Origin: DAOUAM01 sp034433305
Lineage (GTDB): Bacteria > Chloroflexota > Dehalococcoidia > Lucifugimonadales > DAOUAM01
Direction of reading: 5' to 3'
DNA length: 34,889 nt
Assembly (NCBI GenBank): GCA_034433305.1
Contig: DAOUAM010000007.1
Location: 1 to 34,889, forward strand
Both the position numbers and the translations under genes were made by a program. Every line of letters begins with the position of its first letter. Positions within the stretch are counted from its first letter, which is position 1. The notes beneath the pieces were generated by a model that saw nothing but the letters and a program-made list of their open reading frames with translations, was not told the DNA's origin and did not search any database. Shown piece by piece: positions 7,563-14,837 of this stretch.

Positions 7563-8058
7563 CTAGGGAAAGACAACCTGGAAAAGCCTGACGGTGTCGT
7601 CGGGTGAGACGCCTACCCGGCCAGAAATAACCCCTGGGTTTTCTGGCTCCACATCGAGCACTATGGTCATGGGCTGGCCAGGCTGGACGAGGGAGAAGGT
7701 ATAGAGGTAGCCTTGGGACGCGAGGGCCGTAGACGCCGGCTCCGGCCTGATGTCCTGGACCAGGAAGCGCGTAGCTATCCGCTGGTCGAGCCAGAGGGTG
7801 GCCTGGTAGGCCGAGGCATCGGAGGGCCGGAGGGTGGCGACTATCTCCATCGGGCTATACTGGCGGACGAAACGGCTGTAGCTGACCTGTAGCGCTGGCC
7901 CTGCTCAGAGGCCCGCCACCCAGCAGGCCCAGGAGAGCGGCCAGTATGAACAGCCCCATGAGTACCTGCCCTGCCCGCTCGATGCGCCAGGAGCGCACCT
8001 GGTACGTCAGGTCTTCAATGCTCTCTTGCTCTTTCCTGTCTGGGGCACCCTGGGCCAT
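7563..8058 (-). pseudogene. One-TM membrane protein upstream of DUF421, interrupted by a frameshift
   Basis: Two minus-strand frames join into one protein of about 165 aa. The N-terminal part starts at ATG 8058 (GGAGGG 8 nt upstream) and holds a cytoplasmic helix (IEDLTYQVRSWRIERAGQ), then one membrane span (VLMGLFILAALLGLLG). The second frame is open from 7904 and continues as ALQVSYSRFVRQYSPMEIVATLRPS, a beta-rich outer domain ending near 7563. The switch must fall within 7858-7904, most likely at about 7893-7904. Uncorrected, the two pieces would be about 67 and 95 aa. The function is unknown. A sequencing indel is as likely as true decay. Confidence 0.68.
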
Positions 8059-8249
8059 GAGGGAGTCCCTCCAGCGGGCAGGCCGGGGCAAAGGCCGCCA
8101 ATTCCGGGAAAGGGAAGGGGCGGGACAGCTTCCAGTCTACAGGCCCGGCAGAGCGAGGGCTTCCCCGAATAGGACTAGGAGCGCATACCAGGGCCATTAG
8201 TCTCGGCGCGCCTGGCTGCAGCCCGCGATAGCCCGGCGGTGGGCAGGCG

Positions 8250-9245
8250 CTAACAGACCTCACCCCCGGTGAGGTACGTCATTGCCTGACCGCTGGCAAA
8301 TACCATTTCGCCGGCGCCGATGAGGCCCACGTCGTCGCCGAGTTGGGAGCCGACCACCGGCACGCGGTCGCGCAGGTGGGCCATGGCGTGGCGCTCGACC
8401 TCGGCGGCGATGGCTGGCAGCAGCAGGTCCAGGTCACGGGCCATGCCGCCGCCAATGACGATGACCTCAGGATCGAAGATGCTCAGCAGGCTCACGATGC
8501 CTATGCCCAGGTTGGTGGCGGCCTCCTCCATCACCGCCCTGGCCAGCGCGTCTCCCGCCCTGGCAGCCTCCGCCACCATCCGGGCATCAAGCCTGTCCAT
8601 CTCCCCGCCAATTTGCTGTCGCAGGACGCTGGCCTCACCCCGCGCCAGCCTCTCGCGGGCCAAGCGGGCGACGGCGGTGCCCGAAGCCAGAGCCTCCAGG
8701 CAGCCGACGTTGCCGCAGTTGCACACTGGCCCGTGGCGGTCTATGGATATATGGCCTATCTCGCCAGCGAAACCCCGGCGGCCGGTGTACAGCCTGCCAT
8801 CCATGATGATGCCTCCACCGATACCGGTGCTGACGGTCAGGTACACCATGTGCCTGGAGCCGCGGCCGGCACCGTGGCGGTGCTCGGCCAGGGCCGCCAG
8901 GTTGGCGTCGTTATTGGCGTAGGCCCGCAGTGCCAGGGCCTGCTCCAGCGCCGGCACGGGCGAGAAGCCGTCCCAGCCCGGCAGGTTGGGCGGGTTGTAC
9001 AGGGTGCCCGTCTGGGGGTCGGTCGGCCCGGCCAGGGCCAGGCCCACGCCCTCGATGGCTTCGCGCGGCACGCGGGAGGCCACGTCCTGCAGCAGGGCGA
9101 CGAGGCGGCGCAGCACGTCGTCCCGGCCCTGGTGCGCCTGAGTCGGCGCCGCGCGCTTGTGGGAGACGCGGCCCTGGCGGTCCACCAGCGCGGCGCGCAT
9201 CTGCGTGCCTCCCAGGTCGGCGGCGATGGCGTAGTCAGCGCTCAT
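8250..9245 (-). CDS. ROK-family sugar kinase (glucokinase-like)
   Basis: The 331-aa protein fits the ROK family, ATP-dependent kinases of glucose, fructose, N-acetylglucosamine or N-acetylmannosamine. The phosphate-binding motif DLGGTQMRAAL is at residues 10-20. The catalytic Asp113 is in NNDANLAALAE. The zinc/sugar site is complete: Glu162 and His165 (GEIGH), then Cys175, Cys177, Cys182 and Glu184 (CNCGNVGCLE). There is no N-terminal helix-turn-helix, so it is an enzyme and not a ROK repressor. ATG 9245 has GGGGAG 4 nt upstream. The open frame extends further to 9545, but that extension is translated repeat DNA. Glucokinase is the likeliest activity, but the sugar cannot be fixed from motifs. 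Confidence 0.88.
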   Translation of the reverse strand: MSADYAIAADLGGTQMRAALVDRQGRVSHKRAAPTQAHQGRDDVLRRLVALLQDVASRVPREAIEGVGLALAGPTDPQTGTLYNPPNLPGWDGFSPVPALEQALALRAYANNDANLAALAEHRHGAGRGSRHMVYLTVSTGIGGGIIMDGRLYTGRRGFAGEIGHISIDRHGPVCNCGNVGCLEALASGTAVARLARERLARGEASVLRQQIGGEMDRLDARMVAEAARAGDALARAVMEEAATNLGIGIVSLLSIFDPEVIVIGGGMARDLDLLLPAIAAEVERHAMAHLRDRVPVVGSQLGDDVGLIGAGEMVFASGQAMTYLTGGEVC

Positions 9246-9362
9246 GGCACTCCCCTGCCCTGGCATCCCCTGGGCCAGCCACTCCATCATAAGGTCTGGC
9301 CAGCCGTGTGCCAACCTCCAAGCAGGTAGCCAGAGTTGATGTGCACTCTGGGACGCCTGCGA

Positions 9363-9524
9363 TGGCCCCCTTCCTGGCCTTCCCCAAAGGGGAAGGGAGG
9401 GTCCTCGCCCCCTATGGGGGAGAGTCAGAGAGGGGGCTGGCCTGGCCCCCTTCCTGGCCTTCCCCCACAGGGAGAAGGGAGGGTCCTCGCCCCCTATGGG
9501 GGAGAGCCAGAGAGGGGGCTGGCC
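9363..9524 (+). repeat. Tandem pair of about 80-nt palindromic repeats
   Basis: Two near-identical units lie head to tail, 9363-9442 and 9443-9524. Each runs from TGGCCCCCTTCCTGGCCTTC to AGAGGGGGCTGGCC, so the ends are inverted complements. The centre is CTCGCCCCCTATGGGGGAG. They fill much of the 460-nt gap between the ROK kinase and prfA. The single unit at 13579-13661 is the same element. There is no transposase and no obvious target-site duplication. Confidence 0.8.
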
Positions 9525-9604
9525 TTGCCACCAGCCCAGCACCAATATGCATCACGTCCCCACGTCTCCCGGTAAGGGCTGGAACAAGGCTTCTTACACA
9601 CCCT

Positions 9605-9632
9605 CTTACAGCAGAGGGCCATCTGCTATACT
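9605..9632 (+). promoter_or_regulatory. Candidate promoter for prfA-prmC
   Basis: CTTACA (9605-9610, 4/6 match) and TATACT (9627-9632, 5/6) are 16 nt apart, about 74 nt before the prfA start. No other good promoter is seen between the repeats and prfA. Confidence 0.4.
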
Positions 9633-9705
9633 ATGTTAAGGGCAGGTATGTGCGGTAACCGATTCCTGCCCTTCTTTAATTTTCGGAAAGCGATGCCTGA
9701 TTGCC

Positions 9706-10782
9706 ATGCTAGACAGACTGGATGCAGTAGAGCAAAGGTACAGTGAGATTGAGCGCCTCCTTTCGGACCCCGAGGTGGCGACGGACTACTCGCGCGTCCA
9801 GAAGCTGCTCAAGGAGCAGGCCTCCATCAAGGACCTGGCGCTGCTTGTCCGCCAGTACCGTAAGGTGACGTCGGAGCTTGAGGACGCCCGCTCCATGCTG
9901 CGCAGCGAGTCCGATCCCGACCTGGCCACGCTGGCCCGGGAGGAGGTCGAGCGGCTGGAGGAGCGCAAGGCCAGGCTTGACCAGGACCTGCGGCTGGCCC
10001 TGCTCCCCAGGGACCCTAACGACCAGAAGGACGTCATCATGGAGATACGAGCGGGCACGGGCGGCGAGGAGGCCGGCCTGTTCGCCGCCGACCTGTTCCG
10101 GATGTACTCCCGCTACGCTCAGCGCAAGGGCTGGCAGATTGAGGTCGTGGACTCCAACCAGACCGGCCTGGGGGCCATCAAGGAGATCATCTTCCAGGTC
10201 AAGGGGCGAGGCGCCTACAGCCGGCTGAAGCACGAGAGCGGCGTCCACCGCGTCCAGCGCATACCAGTCACCGAGGCCAGCGGGCGCATCCATACCTCCG
10301 CCGCCACAGTGGCCGTCCTGCCCGAGGCCGAAGAGGTAGAAGTCCACATTGACCCCGATGACCTGGACATAGACATCTTCCATGCCAGCGGCCATGGGGG
10401 CCAGAACGTGCAGAAGGTGGCCACGGCGGTGCGCATCACCCATCGGCCCACCGGCATAGTCGCCGTCTGCCAGGACGAGCGCTCCCAGTTGAAGAACAAG
10501 GAAAAGGCCATGGCCGTCCTGCGGGCGCGCCTGCTGGCCAGGGAGGTCCAGCGCCAGCAGGAGGAGATTACCGAGGCGCGGCGCTCCCAGGTGGGCACCG
10601 GCGACCGCTCCGAGCGTATCCGCACCTACAACTTCCCCCAGAACCGCGTCACCGACCACCGCATTGGGCTTACCAGCCACAACCTGGCCGCCGTGCTGGA
10701 CGGCGACCTGGACGAGTTCATTGACGCTCTCATCGGCCAGGAGCAGGCCCACAAGCTGGCGGAGGCCGGCATTGAAGCTTAG
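9706..10782 (+). CDS. prfA: Peptide chain release factor 1
   Basis: RF1 reads UAA and UAG stop codons and triggers peptide release. The 358-aa length is standard. The catalytic GGQ is at residues 231-233 in SGHGGQNVQKVATAVR. The stop-codon recognition tripeptide is P187-V188-T189 (RIPVTEASGRIHTSAATVAV), an RF1-type PxT motif, which excludes RF2. ATG 9706 has only a weak, distant GGAAAG, but the N-terminal MLDRLDAVEQRYSEIE coiled coil fits the family. The downstream methylase gene overlaps its last codons, the classical prfA-prmC arrangement. Confidence 0.95.
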   Translation: MLDRLDAVEQRYSEIERLLSDPEVATDYSRVQKLLKEQASIKDLALLVRQYRKVTSELEDARSMLRSESDPDLATLAREEVERLEERKARLDQDLRLALLPRDPNDQKDVIMEIRAGTGGEEAGLFAADLFRMYSRYAQRKGWQIEVVDSNQTGLGAIKEIIFQVKGRGAYSRLKHESGVHRVQRIPVTEASGRIHTSAATVAVLPEAEEVEVHIDPDDLDIDIFHASGHGGQNVQKVATAVRITHRPTGIVAVCQDERSQLKNKEKAMAVLRARLLAREVQRQQEEITEARRSQVGTGDRSERIRTYNFPQNRVTDHRIGLTSHNLAAVLDGDLDEFIDALIGQEQAHKLAEAGIEA

Positions 10783-11650
10783 GGAGCACCTGGCCTGGCT
10801 CCGGGAGTGCCTGAAAGGCGCCGCCATCCCCGACGCCGCCATCGAGGCGGAGGTGTTGCTACGCCACGCCCTGGACATGGACAGGGCGCGCTTCTTCATG
10901 TCCCTGGAGGAAGAGCCTTCGCCAGGGCAGGAGCAGCTCCTCCAGCGGTTGACGGCGCGCCGCCTGGAAGGCGAGCCGCTGGCCTACATCACAGGCCGGC
11001 GGGAGTTCTACGGCCTGGAGTTCCTGGTCAGCCCTCATGTCCTGGTGCCCCGGCAGGAGACCGAGCTGCTGGTGGACATGGCCCTGGAAGCGGCGCGGGC
11101 CAGGGGCCAGGGCCGGCTGCTGGTGGCCGACGTCGGCACCGGCAGCGGCTGCATCGCCATTGCCATCGCCCGCAGCCTGCCCCAGGCCATCGTCTATGCC
11201 ACCGACATCAGCCCCGAGGCGCTGGCCGTATCCGACAGCAACCGCCGCCGGCATGGTGTGGAAGGCCGCGTGCGCCTCCTCCAGGGCGACCTGCTGTGTC
11301 CGCTGCCCGAAGCTGTGGACATCATCGTTTCCAATCCACCATACATCCCTGCCGCGCTGCTGCCCCAGCTTGCGCCCGAGGTCAGGCGAGAGCCACGGCT
11401 GGCGCTGGACGGCGGCCCCGATGGGCTGGGTGCCATAAGTCGCCTGCTGGAGCAGGTGCCGGCCCGGCTCAGGCCAGGTGGCGTCGCCTGCATCGAGCTG
11501 TCCCCGGAGCAAGCCGAGGCCGCCGGCGGCATGGCCGCCAGGGCGCTGCCATCGGCCCGCGTGTCAGTCCACAACGACCTCCTGGGCCTGGCCCGGGTGC
11601 TGCGAATCGAGATGGCCGGGCAGCCTGCGCTGTCCATCCACGGGCATTGA
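10772..11650 (+). CDS. prmC: Release-factor glutamine N5-methyltransferase
   Basis: PrmC (HemK) uses S-adenosylmethionine to methylate the Gln of the release-factor GGQ motif. I place the start at TTG 10772: GGAGG at 10761-10765 is 6 nt upstream, inside the end of prfA, and the start overlaps the prfA stop by 11 nt, so translation is coupled. The protein is 292 aa, the usual size. It has the N-terminal helical domain (KLREHLAWLRECL), the SAM-binding motif VADVGTGSGCIAIAIA, and the substrate-glutamine motif NPPY at residues 188-191. Confidence 0.93.
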   Translation: MKLREHLAWLRECLKGAAIPDAAIEAEVLLRHALDMDRARFFMSLEEEPSPGQEQLLQRLTARRLEGEPLAYITGRREFYGLEFLVSPHVLVPRQETELLVDMALEAARARGQGRLLVADVGTGSGCIAIAIARSLPQAIVYATDISPEALAVSDSNRRRHGVEGRVRLLQGDLLCPLPEAVDIIVSNPPYIPAALLPQLAPEVRREPRLALDGGPDGLGAISRLLEQVPARLRPGGVACIELSPEQAEAAGGMAARALPSARVSVHNDLLGLARVLRIEMAGQPALSIHGH

Positions 11651-11674
11651 CGAAATCCGCCCCCCAGCGGTTAC

Positions 11675-11696
11675 GATGGGTAGGGCGTTACCCATC
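11675..11696 (+). terminator. Short hairpin after prmC
   Basis: A perfect 8-bp stem, GATGGGTA (11675-11682) and TACCCATC (11689-11696), has a 6-nt loop and lies 24 nt after the prmC stop. No T-run follows. It sits right before the next possible start (GTG 11699), so it may be an attenuator or a processing site instead of a terminator. Confidence 0.35.
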
Positions 11697-11698
11697 CT

Positions 11699-12079
11699 GT
11701 GCCCAGGAGATGGCCTATAAGCGCACCAGAATTCCATCCCCAGCCGTCCCAGTCTGCTGCTGACCAGTCCCGCCTCGGCGCCCTGGAAGAGCAGGGCCGG
11801 GACGCCCAGCGCCGCGTAAGCCAGTTGGAGGAGGATATCCAGGCACTGGGCAGGAAGGTAAAAGGCGCCCAGGCCCCGTTTCCTGCTCCGACGCGCTCGA
11901 CAGCGGGGGACACTGCGGTGCCCCTGGCCCCTCAGGCAGACCCCCTCCTGCGACTGGAGGCCCTGATGTCCGACCTGGCCGCCCGGCTGGCCAGCGCCGA
12001 GGAGGAGCTACAGAGGCTGAGGTCCCGACTCAAGCGTCGGACGCACCGCAAGGGCTGGTGGCAGAGGCTGCTGGGCTAG
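11699..12079 (+). CDS. Small coiled-coil protein, function unknown
   Basis: I do not recognise this gene. The open frame of 126 aa has two charged heptad-like helices (about residues 24-55, ALEEQGRDAQRRVSQLEEDI; and about 82-115, LLRLEALMSDLAARLASAEE) joined by a Pro/Ala-rich linker. The C-terminus is very basic and ends RKGWWQRLLG. No signal peptide or membrane span is seen. GTG 11699 is the first start in frame and lacks a good SD, so the true start may be further in. It follows prmC by 48 nt and ends at the shared terminator with guaB3. Confidence 0.5.
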   Translation: MPRRWPISAPEFHPQPSQSAADQSRLGALEEQGRDAQRRVSQLEEDIQALGRKVKGAQAPFPAPTRSTAGDTAVPLAPQADPLLRLEALMSDLAARLASAEEELQRLRSRLKRRTHRKGWWQRLLG

Positions 12080-12093
12080 CGCCGATAAAACAA

Positions 12094-12119
12094 GAGGAGC
12101 GTTCCAAGGAACGCCCCTC
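12094..12119. terminator. Bidirectional terminator between the coiled-coil gene and guaB3
   Basis: GAGGAGCGTTCC (12094-12105) pairs with GGAACGCCCCTC (12108-12119) with one A-C mismatch. On the minus strand the stem is followed by TTGTTTT, a usable T-tract, so it best serves guaB3. It lies between two convergent genes. Confidence 0.7.
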
Positions 12120-12143
12120 ATCGTTGTCAGGTCCCTCCAGCCG

Positions 12144-13283
12144 CTACTCCAGGCCGAGCTGGTAGTGCTTGCCCTCCGTCTTGATGGAGGGCGCGATGAC
12201 CACCTCGGCGCGGTGCATGTCGCGGATGGTGAAGGCGCCCACCATGCCCATACAGGCGTGCAGCGCGCCCATGAGGTTCTGGGTGCCGTCAGTGCGGGAG
12301 GTGGGGCCGAAGAGTATCTGCTTGAGGGTGCCCTTCACCCCTACCTTGATGCGCGTGCCCCTGGGCAGCGCGGGATGAGGGCTGGCCATGCCCCAGTTAT
12401 AGCCCTTGCCCGGCGCTTCCACGGCCTGGGCGAAGGGAGTCCCTATCATGACGGCGTCGGCGCCACAGGCGAAGGCCTTGCACAGATCGCCGCCAGTGCG
12501 GATGCCACCGTCGGTGATGATGGGCACATAGCGGCCAGTGCGGCGATAGTACTCCTCCCTGGCCGCCGCGCAGTCCAGCGTCGCGGTGACCTGGGGCACG
12601 CCCACGCCCGTCACCTCACGGGTGGTGCAGGCCGCGCCGGGGCCTACGCCCACCAGGATGCCATTGATGCCTGTCTCCATAAGCTCCAGCGCCACATCGT
12701 AGGAGACGCAGTTGCCCACCAGCACGGGCACATTCACCATTTCCAGAAGCTCGGAGAATATAAGGCCGCGGGCGCTCTTGGATATGTGGCGGGCCGTGGT
12801 CACCGTGGACTGCACCACGATGACGTCGGCGCCGGCTTCCGCGGCCACGGGGGCCAGGCGCTTGGTGTTGGCCGGGGTAACAGAAACGGCGCACTTGGCG
12901 CCGCTTTGTTTGATCTCTTCTACCCGCTTTCCTATCAGGTCATCCCGGATGGGGGCCGCGTAGACCTTCTGGAGCAGGGCGGTAACTTGCTCCGCCGGGG
13001 CCTGGACTATCTCGTCTATGACATCCTGGGGCTTGTCATACTTGGCCTGGACTCCCTCCAGGTTCATCACCGCCAGTCCGCCCACCTCGTGCAGCTTCAC
13101 CGCGAACTCTGGCGACACTATGGCATCCATGGCCGACGCCAGGATTGGGGTGGACAGGGTGATGCCATCCACTGAGAAGTCTGTGCTGGTCTGGTCCGGG
13201 TTGATGGTGACAGCGCCGGGGACAATCGCAACTTCATCGAATCCGTACGCTCGCCTTAGCTCTTTAAACTGTGGTACTCCCAT
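12144..13283 (-). CDS. GuaB3-family IMP dehydrogenase-related protein
   Basis: The 379-aa protein is a TIM barrel of the IMPDH/GMP reductase superfamily without the CBS domain pair found in GuaB. The active-site loop keeps the nucleophile Cys219 in GVGPGAACTTREVTG, followed by PIITDGGIRTGGDLCKAFACGADAVMIG for phosphate binding. The N-terminus (GFDEVAIVPGAVTINPDQT) and size match the GuaB3 group known in Actinobacteria and Chloroflexi. Members are annotated as IMPDH-related; true IMP to XMP activity, versus GMP reductase, is not certain. ATG 13283 has a distant GAGGG. A strong promoter and a terminator frame the gene, so it is monocistronic. Confidence 0.9.
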   Translation of the reverse strand: MGVPQFKELRRAYGFDEVAIVPGAVTINPDQTSTDFSVDGITLSTPILASAMDAIVSPEFAVKLHEVGGLAVMNLEGVQAKYDKPQDVIDEIVQAPAEQVTALLQKVYAAPIRDDLIGKRVEEIKQSGAKCAVSVTPANTKRLAPVAAEAGADVIVVQSTVTTARHISKSARGLIFSELLEMVNVPVLVGNCVSYDVALELMETGINGILVGVGPGAACTTREVTGVGVPQVTATLDCAAAREEYYRRTGRYVPIITDGGIRTGGDLCKAFACGADAVMIGTPFAQAVEAPGKGYNWGMASPHPALPRGTRIKVGVKGTLKQILFGPTSRTDGTQNLMGALHACMGMVGAFTIRDMHRAEVVIAPSIKTEGKHYQLGLE

Positions 13284-13299
13284 TGCAGATCGCCCTCGC

Positions 13300-13318
13300 A
13301 GTCTGAATTTTTCGGACT
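13300..13318 (-). promoter_or_regulatory. Operator-like palindrome at the guaB3 promoter
   Basis: The minus strand reads AGTCCGAAAAATTCAGACT, an imperfect palindrome: AGTC/GACT and GAA/TTC around AAA, with one mismatch per arm. It overlaps the -10 element by three bases and covers the expected start of transcription, a usual place for a repressor site. Confidence 0.35.
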
Positions 13319-13345
13319 ATAGCAAACACCTTTCCATCGCGTCAA
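13316..13345 (-). promoter_or_regulatory. Promoter of guaB3
   Basis: On the minus strand TTGACG (13345-13340) and TATAGT (13321-13316) are 18 nt apart. Both are 5/6 matches. The -10 lies 32 nt before the guaB3 start. Confidence 0.65.
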
Positions 13346-13470
13346 GGTTGTACACGACCAGTTGTTTTCTATGGCGGCCTTTCGAAATCTGCTAGCCTCT
13401 GGCCCTTTCGCAACCCTGCCAGACTGATATAAGCTCATCATAGGCGGCTTCGCCAGGCGGGTCAACGGCC

Positions 13471-13515
13471 CAGGGCTGATACTTATAATGCTGAAGTATA
13501 ATAATATCAGCCTGG
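13471..13515 (+). promoter_or_regulatory. A+T-rich hairpin with two TATAAT boxes, likely queG promoter region
   Basis: In the 406-nt gap between guaB3 and queG, GGCTGATA (13474-13481) pairs with TATCAGCC (13505-13512). An alternative stem, ATACTT (13479-13484) with AAGTAT (13494-13499), competes with it. TATAAT occurs at 13484-13489 and 13497-13502 on the plus strand. No good -35 is seen. A repeat unit fills 13579-13661. Confidence 0.4.
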
Positions 13516-13578
13516 CTATATTAGCATGTACCGGGTTGGAACGCGCTGCCTGATAACAGGCCGGTGGTGGATGGGACA

Positions 13579-13661
13579 TGGCCCCCTTCCTGGCCTTCCC
13601 CCACAGGGGGGCAGGGAGGGTCCTCGCCCCCTCTGGGGGAGAGTCAGAGAGGGGGCTGGCC
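13579..13661 (+). repeat. Single copy of the 80-nt palindromic repeat
   Basis: This is the same unit as the tandem pair at 9363-9524, including TGGCCCCCTTCCTGGCCTTC, the core CTCGCCCCCTCTGGGGGAG and the terminal AGAGGGGGCTGGCC. It ends 28 nt before the queG start. Confidence 0.8.
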
Positions 13662-13689
13662 TTGCCCTTGTGCGATACTCAGGACTGCC

Positions 13690-14832
13690 ATGGGACACCT
13701 GGAAGACTCCATAAAGCGCTACGCCCGCGAGCTGGGCTTCGACAGCGTGGGCATCACCACCGCGCGGCCCTTCGAGAGGGACGAGCGGGCCGCCATCGAG
13801 CGCATCCGCCAGGGCCTGATGGACGGCCTGCCCTGGTACACCGAGGAGAGGGCCAGCCGGGCGACGCACCCGGAGGCCCTGCTGCCCGGCGCCAGGTCCG
13901 TCATCTCTCTGGCCATCAGCTACTACACGGGCGAGCCCGACGACGGCGACGGCCGGCCCGTCGGCAGGGTGGCCCGCTACGCCTGGGGCGACGACTACCA
14001 CAGCGTCATCAAGGAGAAGCTCCGCCGGTTCGTGGATGGCCTGCCTGCCCGCTGCGGCAGGCCGGTGAGGGCGCGCGTCTTCGTTGACGATGGCCCCATG
14101 AACGACAGGGCCGCCGCCGAGCGCGCCGGCGTGGGCTGGTTCGGCAAGAATACCAACATCCTGACCTCCTCCCATGGCTCCTGGGTCTTCCTGGGCCAGG
14201 TCATCACCGACCTGGAGCTTGAGCCAGACAGGCCCCTGGCCAAGACCTGCGGCCAGTGCGTCCGCTGCATCGCCGCCTGTCCCACGGGCGCCATCGTCGC
14301 GCCCTACGTCATAGATAACAGGCGCTGCATATCCTTCCTGACCATAGAGCTGCGAGGCCCCATCCCCCGCGAGCTGCGCCCCCTGGTGGGCGACTGGGTC
14401 TTTGGCTGCGACATCTGCCAGGAGGTCTGCCCCGTCAACCGCAAGGCCAGGCCCAGCCAGGAGCCAGCTTTCCAGCGCCGCCACGGCTTTTCCACTCTGG
14501 AGCTTTTGCCCCTGCTGGACATGGACGACGAGGGCTTCAGGCAGCGCTTCCGCGACAGCCCCATCAAGCGCGCCAAGCGTGTGGGACTCCAGCGTAACGT
14601 GTGCGTGGCCCTGGGCAACCGTGGCGACCCGGCGGCGGTGCCCGCCCTGGCCCGGGCGCTGCGCGGCGCCGATGCCCTGGTGCGCCTGCACGCGGCCTGG
14701 GCGCTGGGACAGATTAGCGGCCCTGAGGCACGCCAGGCCCTTCAGTCGGCCCTGAGCGCCGAGCAAGACCCCCAGGTGCTGGAGGAGGTCCGGCTGGCGC
14801 TGGAGGGGCTGGGCGCGCCCGCCGGGAGGTAG
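13690..14832 (+). CDS. queG: Epoxyqueuosine reductase
   Basis: QueG reduces epoxyqueuosine to queuosine at the wobble base of tRNA, the last step of queuosine synthesis, using cobalamin and two 4Fe-4S clusters. The 380-aa protein has the N-terminal cobalamin-binding catalytic domain (ARVFVDDGPMNDRAAAERAG and GWFGKNTN) and the cluster motifs CGQCVRCIAACPTGAI and CDICQEVCP. The C-terminal 100 residues form a HEAT-like tail (DALVRLHAAWALGQISG), as in long QueG forms. ATG 13690 has AGGA 5 nt upstream. The open frame runs 126 nt further upstream, but that part is repeat DNA. No other queuosine genes are in the window. The next gene starts 5 nt after its stop. Confidence 0.92.
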   Translation: MGHLEDSIKRYARELGFDSVGITTARPFERDERAAIERIRQGLMDGLPWYTEERASRATHPEALLPGARSVISLAISYYTGEPDDGDGRPVGRVARYAWGDDYHSVIKEKLRRFVDGLPARCGRPVRARVFVDDGPMNDRAAAERAGVGWFGKNTNILTSSHGSWVFLGQVITDLELEPDRPLAKTCGQCVRCIAACPTGAIVAPYVIDNRRCISFLTIELRGPIPRELRPLVGDWVFGCDICQEVCPVNRKARPSQEPAFQRRHGFSTLELLPLLDMDDEGFRQRFRDSPIKRAKRVGLQRNVCVALGNRGDPAAVPALARALRGADALVRLHAAWALGQISGPEARQALQSALSAEQDPQVLEEVRLALEGLGAPAGR

Positions 14833-14837
14833 CGGAC

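Noticed and set aside
9363..9524. Tandem repeats as a CRISPR array
   Set aside because: Only two units lie directly head to tail with no spacers, and the same element occurs singly elsewhere.
8250..9545. ROK kinase starting at 9545
   Set aside because: The extra 100 residues are translated repeat DNA; ATG 9245 has an SD and the correct N-terminal DLGGT spacing.
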